From Posidonia oceanica (taxonomy: Eukaryota; Streptophyta; Magnoliopsida; Alismatales; Posidoniaceae): a DNA stretch of 64,000 nucleotides. Numbering within the stretch: the first letter of the stretch is position 1; every line of letters starts with the position of its first letter. The stretch lies in assembly GCA_037176725.1 (NCBI GenBank), contig JAZBRS010000075.1:77936001-78000000 (forward strand), read 5' to 3'. Under the pieces are notes generated by a model, which made no database searches, was not told the DNA's origin, and saw only the letters and a list, made by a program, of their open reading frames with translations. The position numbers and the translations under genes were made by a program. Of this stretch, positions 57,151-64,000 are shown one piece after another.

Positions 57151-58470
57151 TGACATGCACACAAAGCCACTAGATTGCCCGTGCTTGAGGACCTACTATT
57201 TCCAAAGCCTAAGAGTCATACCTTAGCTTCACCTCACAAACACCTTGTCGGAGAAGGAGGGAAAATGATCTAACACTGAGATAGAGGCAGATCATAAGAA
57301 GTCCCCTCCCAGTTCATGAACAAAAAGTCCACACACATTCCTTGAGTCAGACACGTTACCCTAGTAAAAATCGGGTAAGCGTCTAAAGCCAAAACTTAGA
57401 AGCACAGAAAAGAGGGGAGTGCACCAAATAGAAGAGTGTCTCGGTCTGTCAAGGAACAAGTATCCATTGGCCGAGCACTCAAATGGGGTGAGACTACTTG
57501 TCAAAATACATAGGAAAAAAAGAAGAAGAAAAGAAGGCAGCAAAGAAGCTGTCCATGTGCAAGAAAAGAAAGAGAATGGAAAGAAGGCAGCAAAGAAGCT
57601 GTCCAAGAGTCAAAACTGAAAAGCTGGGGAAATATTAGGCGCAGTAGGAATTACCCTTGAATTGGGAGGGGTATAGGCTTCAAATCTTTAGCCAAAATCT
57701 TAGGATTGGACATTAACTTTCCTTCCACCCACATCCTGCACTGTACACTAAGAGGTAAGGGACAGAAGCCTAGGTCTAGGGACTGTTAGGCGCCAAAGCA
57801 AGCCTGAAGCATTCATAACTCCAATATGCACAAGGGATTCAATTATCAAGGTTTCCCGACCATGAGGTTTCTCATTTCCCAACTCCTTCAAAGATTCTTC
57901 TTCTCCCAGAAAATCTAAAAAAATGATAAAACCAAAAATCCAAAAAAATTATCCAAAAAAAAATTATAAAACCAAAAATCCAAAAAATGAGAAAAACCAA
58001 AAACCCAAAAAAATACGAAAAGATCAAAAATTCAAAAATAATGAGTAGGGTAAAATCTACCCAACCAACAATACCTCAAAAAACTGATAACAAGTTGGCC
58101 GATGATGCAAAAATCTAAGAAATTTTACGACTCCGCGTCGTACTTGACCCCTCCTATTTAGGACGGTCATTTGGTATTCGCCTGCAAGCCAAGGTTGGGA
58201 TCTCGAGAAGAGACAGCCCCTCGTCTGGCATGCCATCTTTAGACAACAAAGTTGCGGCCAAAGCTCGTTATCCAAAAACCTAATTTTCGTTTGTTTATTT
58301 CATTTTAATTATTTCTTTATGCTTACTTTGGACTAGGGGCGATAATAACCCTAGATGAAATAACAAGTTTCCCAAGATTGTGCAGAAAAATCTTTCCAAC
58401 GTTGGACGCAGAAACCGCAGTGGAAAACGTTATCTGCACCATATCACGCGTATAACATTTTAAAGCAAAA
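57151..58470. other. F2-B post-pol region: hairpin motifs, A-rich array, conserved antisense segment, modules
   Basis: Same order as F2-C 45873-47460: GGCAGCAAAGAAGCTGTCCA at about 57534 and 57586, A-rich units at 57910-58040, the LLSKDGMPDEGLSLLEIP antisense segment (about 58130-58260), and modules at 58396-58456 (CCAACGTTGGACGC, AAAACGTTATCTGC, ACGCGTATAACATT). Confidence 0.75.
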
Positions 58471-58481
58471 GGCAACCTAGA

Positions 58482-58607
58482 CCATAATCGGGGCACCAAA
58501 GCAAAGCAACCCGGAGCAAAACCGGGTCACCAAAGTAAAGCAACCCGAAGCATAACAGGGTCACCAAAGCAAAGCAACCCGGAGCACAACTGGGTAAACA
58601 AAGCAAA
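58482..58607 (+). repeat. Tandem repeat of about 34 bp, 4 units (F2-B)
   Basis: Units of GGGTCACCAAAGCAAAGCAA plus CCCGGAGCAAAACC. A single related unit occurs in F2-C at 62950-62990. Confidence 0.85.
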
Positions 58608-58980
58608 GCCAACGGTATTATTGGACCCATCGTTCACTAACTCCCGGGTCAGAAGACGATGATCTCTATCGAGAATGTAGGCGACATTTGATGAAATGAC
58701 ACTTGATTCTGGCGAATCAAGCCAACAGTACAAGCGGACCCATCGTTCACTAACTCCCGTGTCACAAGACGACGGTCTCTATCGAGAATGTAGGCAATAT
58801 TCAATTAAAGGACACCTGATTGTGACAAATATAGCTAACGCGGCTAGCAGAGAAGAGGTCAACCCCCTTTGCCCAACACCTGGGAACATGATGGACCTCT
58901 CGCTCACTAACCTGCATATCATAAGACGACGGTCCCCGTAGAGAGTGTAGGCTACACTTGATGAAAGGGCACCTAATTAT
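58608..58980 (+). repeat. Tandem repeat of about 120 bp, 3 units (F2-B)
   Basis: Units share CCATCGTTCACTAACTCCCG, GGTCTCTATCGAGAATGTAG and GACACCTGATTGTGACAAAT. The same three-unit array is at 63380-63760 in F2-C, so it belongs to the family's 3' region. Confidence 0.8.
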
Positions 58981-59211
58981 GACAAATTACATTCACGCAT
59001 GTGTTAGTCTGCCTTACGTGGTGAGAAAAATTCCTGAGACAACTCGGTATACAAATTGAAGATGGCAGTGATGGAGGAACCTCATTATCTAGGGTCATGC
59101 ATTGCATATAATGATCATCTCCTTTGCATTCCCGCCAGCACGCATCCATGCATAATGCATTGCACTGCATTCGCATTAAGTGGTCATCGGAAACATTAGC
59201 TATCCATCTTT

Positions 59212-59330
59212 TAAGTTTAACCCCCGCGGGCAATCCCTATGGCAAGTCTTTTACTTTCACCCTCGCGGTAAATTTCCGTGGCAAGTCTTTTAGTTTAACC
59301 CCCACGGGCCATTCCCGTAGTATGTCGTTA
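59212..59330 (+). repeat. Tandem repeat of about 42 bp, 3 units (F2-B)
   Basis: Units based on TTTAACCCCCGCGGGCAATC and GGCAAGTCTTTTA; each contains an inverted CCCGCGGG-type core. The F2-C copy begins at the right window edge (about 63978). Confidence 0.75.
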
Positions 59331-59500
59331 GTTTGTTTCCCTTGGGTAATCCCCTTAACCGTATTTCTTTAGCCGACCCTTTTTGTATCCCGTACAAGTC
59401 TGATGGCAGCAGGCATTAGATTTCATTTACGACTTCCTGTGTAGCGCCACACGGGGGTATCGTCTCGCCTTGTAGCTAGCTTCGTGCCGAAGTCACCTAC

Positions 59501-60862
59501 AAGGAGGGGCAATCTGTAGATACCCCGTTTTGGCACTCCCCTTGCATTTTTACGTACCACTGCACTAAATCATGCATCACTCATCATTACAAGCAATTTG
59601 CTCAGCTTAAGTACTCTCCAAAAGCTAAATTGCCAGTCTAGGACGTCATATGCGTGAATTCCTGCGTTTAACGTATCCAGTTCAATCTCCTTCCGTGTTA
59701 GCCCAACTTTCCTTTTGAACCCAAACCAATTATTTAAAGTCGAACGGGTCAATGTTCCTTATCCATAGAGCCATAATTACCTCTTTATTTGATTGAAACA
59801 TGTCCCTATGATTGAGAGGCCAAATTTGGCAAGTTTGCAACCTACGTGTGTTATAAACTGGAAATCCAGCGTATAACATTAGACTCTGAGAATCCAACGT
59901 ATAACGTTAGACTCTGAGAATCCAACGTATTACGCCTCTGAATTGTGTTACACAACTTTCCTTATTTAACGAAATACAAAATCCGTGTTTTTCCTTTCTT
60001 TAGACTCTGTTGACCAGTCAATGCAATTAACACCAGTTTAATGACACTTAATTAAGTTTTAATTGAGGAATATTCCTTTATCCTGACAGTTATGCCTCGG
60101 AGGTCGTTATACGCTGGGATTCCAGCGTATAACACTTCTGAAACAAGAAATTTTTCTGACTTGGCCTTTGTATCCATATTTGTTCCTCCCTTGCTTCTAT
60201 AAAAGCAGGGGTATCCCCATAGGATTAGGGGACGGTTTTTGGAGAGAGCAACACAATTTTAGAGGGAAATTTATGAGAGAGAAGTTGTGGAAATCAAGTG
60301 AGTTGAGAAAGAGTTTTGAAAGAGCTTGAGTCCTCTTCCATCTTCAACCACGCCAACGGCGTATTACATTCTGTTGCATACCATCCATATCAAAAGGGGG
60401 TTTTCTTTTTAATAGTTTGCATATCATATTTCCTTTCACATATTGTTGTAGCTAGTCATATTCATACATAGCTGCAATCGGAGAGCTAAAACCCCTCGGG
60501 TAAGTCTTTTCCTCTTTTCTTATTTCATATCACTTTTTTATTTGCTTTGAATCGTATACTATACTTTGTTAATCCGCATCTTTAAATCTGTTTTATAAGG
60601 AAGAAGAAGAAGAAGAAACTCATCAAGCACGGGCACCTTTGGGCAACGCTGGCGTTGTTCTAAGGTAACTGAATCTGCAACCACATCACATCTCCCCAAG
60701 GCGTCTCGAGAGCTAGCGAAAGCGAAACAAGAGTGGTGATCACACCAATTCCATCACACGTGGAGTGACGGAGTTCGATACAAAAAGGGGACTCCGAGAA
60801 AGAGCGGATAGAGCAAAAAAGCATACAAGCCTCTTCTCCTCTCCCAAAACCCCATATCCACA
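59501..60862 (+). repeat. F2-B polypurine tract and 3' LTR
   Basis: Purine tract 59501-59514, LTR 59515-60862 (1348 bp) from TGTAGATACCCCG to CATATCCACA, TATAAAAG at 60198-60205. Modules at 59851-59935 (one unit duplicated relative to the 5' LTR) and an exact hairpin at 60106-60133 (GTTATACGCTGG, loop GATT, CCAGCGTATAAC), again 65 bp before the TATA box. Confidence 0.93.
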
Positions 60863-60867
60863 CCCGT

Positions 60868-60908
60868 TTATCCGCCCTAGTATAAAATTGCGATATTTAC
60901 CTCTCCAT
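60868..60908 (-). pseudogene. CC gene: start codon and first residues upstream of F2-B
   Basis: Minus strand ATGGAGAG at 60908-60901 is followed by a 24-bp GT...AG interval (60900-60877) and then a frame that runs across the (removed) F2-B insertion into the Ala-rich exon 51619-50829. If the 24 bp are skipped, ATG and the Ala-rich frame are in phase; read straight through, a TAA follows immediately. 24 bp is too short for a normal plant intron, so this start is tentative. Confidence 0.4.
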
Positions 60909-61012
60909 TAGGGTATGTTCGCCGGAATGGGGAGGAAGGCCGCCGAAGAAGATGCTGGCGCTGGAGAAGAAGAAGAAAGGAAGAGCAGATGGCCACCCGC
61001 GGCGTAGGGCGA

Positions 61013-61195
61013 GGGCTTTATACCTTTCAACGTTGTGTGCGTAAATCCCAGTGTCTAACGCCTCGGGAAGAAAGAATGTTATACACGCCCTATTACGCGT
61101 TCAACGTTTTGCGAGTTAAAACGTTAGCCGCTGGTTTTCCAACGTATAACGTTGGATGCTCCATTTTAAGCGTACAACGCTTTAAGTTCAGCAAA
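61013..61195 (-). promoter_or_regulatory. CC gene promoter: TATA box plus palindromic modules
   Basis: Minus-strand GGTATAAAGCCC (61024-61013) is a good TATA box about 110 bp before the proposed ATG. Directly upstream (61028-61195) are CAACGTTGTGTGCG, GTGTCTAACGCC, GTTATACACGCC, ACGCGTTCAACGTTTTGCG, AACGTTAGCCGCTGG, CCAACGTATAACGTTGG and GCGTACAACGCTTT. The 5' UTR contains a CTT/GAA-rich stretch (60965-60985). 61196-61388 has nothing else. Confidence 0.7.
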
Positions 61196-61388
61196 GTGTT
61201 CTGAATTTTAATATTCTCATTTTACTCATACAAATTCATTCAAAAGAGACTAAAGAGACGAATTATTGATAATAAATGATACATTTTTATCTACATCTTC
61301 TGTCTTTTTGAAGGAAATTCAATTAACAATTTAAAACGCACGCCCTCGTAGCAAGCATCATAAGTTGCAAGAGAAATGCTTTCACAGT

Positions 61389-62639
61389 CTACATTCGAGT
61401 TCTCTCATGCAAAAAGAACTCGTTTCGCCCCTTCCCGTTCCAAGTAGCAGCCTGATAAAAGACCTGGATGATGTCCCCAGGAGTGTCCCTCAAGCGCAGG
61501 AGAATCATATCAGAAAAGCGCGGCAAGGGAGGTATAACCCGAGGAGTACCCAGCATTGAGAAGCATCGTTGAGGGTTGTACCTCACAAACTCGGTCACCC
61601 CAACCAGCGTCAGGAAATAGTCTAATCAGACACTGTCCTGAATGACGAGGGGGGACTGAAGGAGTCCATCTGGGACTTAACCTCGCAAGTGCATAAACGG
61701 CGAATGAACTCCTCCAAGAGAAGGCTAGCATCAAAAGCAGGCAGAAGAAAATACTCCTCCAGCCAGCGCAGAAGTAGGAACGGTGAGCCAAAGAATGGCC
61801 CCCGAGGTAGGCACTGAATAAGCCCCGGATGGTAAAAGGCAAAATAGACTGACTCAATAACTTCTCCGGGTTGCGCACACAGATGCCCATGAGCTCAGCA
61901 TGGTAGGCACTAATAGTCAGAGCTTCATTTAGGAAGAGCACCAGTCCCTCGGTCAGAATAAAGACGCATTCCAAGCAAGATGCCTCAAAGCGGATGCTGT
62001 CGCGTTGTTTCCAGAAAAACTTTCATAAGGAGGAGAGTTTGATACAGCCATCCAGCACCAGGTCCTCCGGCACAACAACAAAGCCGAAGATGCGCTTTAA
62101 GAGAAAGAAAGAACCTACCACCCCGATTGGCAAAAGGTAGGCATCCCTGCAGTAAATGGATGGGTCGGCATGTCGAGTACCTAGGAGGGCACTCACCTCT
62201 TCCAAAAGAATGGTCAATTCCCTAAAAGAAGAAAAGAACGTATGAGTCAAGGGATTCCACAGCCCACAGAGGCCGAAGAACACCTTCCAGTCAATAGGCT
62301 GCCGCAACTGGCGAAGGGCCTGACAGAGACCAGCCTCCTCCAAGCACTCCCGATACTTCTTCAAAGCCCAAAAGCGGAATTGATGAACCCAGTTCAACTG
62401 ATAGGCTTTCGAGTCACGGTCGTTGTTGGCAGAAGATAAGGGCTATGAAGTAAGGAAAAGTCAGCAGAAGTACGAGAATGGAAGTATGAGGAAAAGATGA
62501 AAACAGGAAATACCTTCTCACGCACCAACAGGTTCGCCAAATGGTTGGGTATGGCCTCCAGCCGGAGTTGCACCATGTCAGAAGGAGAAGAGAAGACGGC
62601 CACCTGGAAAGCATGACGTGGGATATCACTCAAATTCAT
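61389..62639 (-). pseudogene. PMD2: plant-mobile-domain-like gene, antisense within F2-C
   Basis: Exon 1 62639-62514 (42 codons from ATG: NLSDIPRHAFQVAVFSSPSD) and exon 2 from 62442, separated by a 71-bp phase-0 intron with GT/AG borders. Exon 2 reads VHQFRFWALKKYRECLEEAG, LRQLRQPIDWKVFFGLCGLW, THTFFSSFRELTILLEEVSA with LLGT, and LTEGLVLFLNEALTISAYHA. After a frameshift near 61890 come VIESVYFAFYHPGLIQC and RWLEEYFLLPAFDASLLLEE, and after another, VTEFVRYNPQRCFSMLG through HERTRM, stop near 61390. The T-I-L-L-E-E-V-x-x-L-L-G block and its FW...L-R setting are what I recognise as a PMD. A TGA at 62023 (Arg CGA would fit) and the shifts inactivate it. Diverged homologue of PMD1. A TATA-like TATATTAG lies at 62735-62728. 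Confidence 0.65.
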
Positions 62640-62727
62640 GAGGAGAAGCACAAGCCCTAATAAGCAAAAATAAATAAGGGAAGGAAGATAAATGTTTGAA
62701 CTACAAGATTCAAGCCAAGAGGAGGTC

Positions 62728-62925
62728 TAATATACGCCGTGGAGCCTTCATCGGAATGGAAACCCAAAGAAAATTGGGAATTTACTGCCAAAACGGTGGC
62801 GCCCGAACAGGAAAGACAGCAGCCTGTCTCGCGACGTTATACGCGGCCGCAATGCCGTCCAACGTTAGCCGCGGTTCTTCAAGCGACCAACATTGAACGC
62901 TAACAATCAAGCGTCCAACGAGTTA
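62728..62925 (-). promoter_or_regulatory. PMD2 promoter: TATA-like box plus palindromic modules
   Basis: TATATTAG on the minus strand (62735-62728); 90 bp further up (62824-62925) are GCGACGTTATACGCGGCCGC, CGTCCAACGTTAGCCGCGG, GACCAACATTGAACGC and AAGCGTCCAACGAGTT, the same vocabulary as the other module groups. Confidence 0.65.
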
Positions 62926-63000
62926 AAGCAGAATTGAGAGCAGAACAGAAAGAACTCCGGAGCATAACCGGGTCAACAAAGCAAGCGAAGTCAAAAAAAA

Positions 63001-63363
63001 GTATTCTTTTCGACTCGCTTGGGCCATTCCCTAGGCACGTCATGTTTTTATTTTCGACTCCCTTTGGCCATCCCTTGGGCCATCCCTTAGGCACGTCATG
63101 TTTTTATTTTCGACTCCCTTGGGCTATCCCCTACGCACGTCATGATATTATTCTCGACTCCCTTGGGCCATCCCCTAGGCATGTTATGTTTTTATTTTCG
63201 ACTCTCTTGGGCCATCCCCTAGGCATGGCATGTTTTTATTTTCGACTCCCTTGAGCCATCCCCTACGCACGTCATGTTTTTATTTAAGACTCCCTTCGGC
63301 CATCCCCTAGGCACGTCATTTTATTGTTTTCGACTCCCTTGGCCATCCCGTAGGCACGTCATG
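63001..63363 (+). repeat. Tandem repeat of about 44 bp, about 8 units (F2-C tail)
   Basis: Units are TTTTTATTTTCGACTCCCTT plus GGGCCATCCCCTAGGCACGT and CATG, with small variants. Not present in F2-B, where a 34-bp repeat sits at the equivalent place. It yields an open frame (62934-63254) that is an artefact. Confidence 0.9.
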
Positions 63364-63379
63364 CTGATGATGACCAGCA

Positions 63380-64000
63380 AAACCAACGGTATTAGTGAAC
63401 CCCCTGTTAATTAACTCCCGGGTCAGAAAATAATGGTCCACATCGAGAATGTAGGCAACATTTAATAAAAGGAAACTTAATTCTTACGAATAACGCCAAC
63501 GGTATCGATGGACTCATTATTCATTAATTCCGGGTCACGAGAAAACGGTCTCTGTCGAGAATGTTTGCAACATTCAATAAAAGGACACCTAATTGTGACG
63601 AATAAAGCCAACGCGGTCGGCAGAGAAGAAGTCATTTCCCCCTTTTGCCTGAGAGTATCATGAACCTCTCGCTCACCAACCCGCGTATTATGAGACGACA
63701 GTCCCTTGGGAGAGTGTAGGCTACACTCGAGGAAATGGCACCTAATTATGACAAATTACATTCACGCATGTGTCAGTTCGCCTTATGTGGTGAGAAAAAT
63801 TCCTAAGCCAACGCGGTATACAAATTAAAGCCGGCGATGATGGAGGAACCTCACTACCTTGGGTCATGCATTGCATATCATGACCCTATCTGCATTCCCG
63901 TCAGCACGCATTCATGCATAGCGCATTGTACTGCATTCGCATTGAGTAGTCATCGGAATCATTAGCTATCCATCCTGTTAGTTTGACCCTTGCGGGCAAT
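63380..64000 (+). other. F2-C 3' tail (120-bp repeats, start of 42-bp repeats), cut by window end
   Basis: Matches F2-B 58608-59238 closely through the three 120-bp units, the TACATTCACGCATGTGT stretch and the GCATTGCATAT stretch. By this alignment the polypurine tract and 3' LTR of F2-C start roughly 280 bp past position 64000. Confidence 0.85.

Larger units (their letters stand above)
51620..60862 (+). mobile_element. F2-B: complete F2 element, gag-only (pol deleted), plus strand
   Basis: LTRs 51620-52960 and 59515-60862, target duplication CCCGT (51615-51619, 60863-60867), purine tract AAGGAGGGGCAATC (59501-59514). Internal: leader, gag with Glu/Pro repeats (54483-56816), a scrap of integrase C-terminus (56985-57150), tail with hairpin motifs, A-rich array, modules and tandem repeats. 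Nearly all of pol is missing. It interrupts the upstream part of the CC gene of F2-C. LTR similarity is high by eye; the 3' LTR carries one extra 29-bp module unit. Confidence 0.93.
13988..64000 (+). mobile_element. R2: Tekay/Del-like Ty3/gypsy element, plus strand, heavily nested, right end outside window
   Basis: R2's own segments are 13988-15921 and 30001-30889 (5' LTR), 30890-33225 (PBS, gag, protease, most of RT) and 34634-34972 (RT end, start of RNase H). Everything between these, and everything after 34972, is inserted DNA. The iMet-type PBS, long LTR (about 2.8 kb), two gag zinc knuckles and the RT/RNase H motifs point to the Tekay/Del chromovirus branch. Integrase and 3' LTR are beyond the window. 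It is inserted in the hAT transposase relic. Confidence 0.75.
35053..64000 (+). mobile_element. F2-C: Tat-lineage Ty3/gypsy element with antisense genes, both ends incomplete here
   Basis: Its own parts: leader and gag N-terminus 35053-35760, pol start and RT 35790-36348, integrase 44668-45872, long 3' region 45873-51619 and 60863-64000. F3 (36349-44667) and F2-B (51620-60862) are inserted. The 5' LTR is missing. By comparison with F2-B, the 3' LTR would start about 280 bp beyond the window. RT and integrase sequence place it in the Tat lineage. The 3' region encodes three genes on the opposite strand. Confidence 0.75.

Noticed and set aside
63001..63363. Regular 44-bp repeats resembling a CRISPR array
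   Set aside because: Head-to-tail repeat with no unique spacers, inside a plant retrotransposon tail.

Overview
The window is nuclear DNA of a flowering plant. It holds one recognisable host gene: the first six exons of a plastid alpha-amylase 3 (AMY3-type), minus strand, 938-3590. Almost everything to its right is a deep nest of transposable elements. Nothing prokaryotic, no tRNA or rRNA gene and no CRISPR array was seen. I cannot name the species.

Layout, left to right. (1) 1-3700: 5' half of AMY3 with its promoter. (2) 4643-13987: relic of an autonomous hAT transposon (transposase pieces on the minus strand). It is broken by a complete but coding-poor LTR retrotransposon R1 (5018-10458, target duplication AAAGT), which itself carries a composite hAT-like element (6938-9217, 8-bp duplication GTTAGCCA), and by a probable solo LTR (12381-13579). 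(3) 13988 to beyond 64000: a Tekay/Del-like Ty3/gypsy element R2 on the plus strand (LTR, PBS, gag, protease, RT, RNase H). Its 5' LTR is split by a solo LTR of its own family in the opposite orientation (15922-29995, TSD TGGGG), which in turn is split by a Tat/Ogre-like element T1 (18241-29733, minus). Its pol is split by a solo LTR of family F2 (33226-34628, TSD CCAAG) and then, from 34973, by a large Tat-lineage F2 element.

(4) 35053-64000: the F2 element, called F2-C here. It has gag and RT fragments, then family F3 inserted in RT (36349-44667), then integrase, then a long 3' region, interrupted by a complete sister element F2-B (51620-60862, TSD CCCGT). F2-C's 3' region is the most interesting part. 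On the strand opposite gag-pol it carries three spliced genes: two plant-mobile-domain (PMD)-like genes (47730-48962 and 61389-62639) and an Ala-rich/coiled-coil gene (49802-51619, continuing at 60868-60908). All now carry stops or frameshifts, but splice sites and phase-0 introns are still legible.

Short palindromic modules (core AACGTT, arms GTTATACGC or GTTAGACGC) sit upstream of the TATA box in F2 LTRs and also upstream of the TATA-like box of each antisense gene. Family F3 has a differently worded palindromic array (TTAGGCGCC / GGCGACTAA) at the same distance from its LTR TATA box. My main proposal, an inference, is that these elements carry family-specific binding-site arrays that co-regulate the LTR and the antisense genes, possibly read by one of the antisense proteins.

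Inferred insertion order: hAT relic first; then R2; then its F1 solo LTR, T1, the F2 solo LTR and F2-C; F3 and F2-B are later additions inside F2-C. R1 and its hAT passenger are an independent nest next to AMY3.
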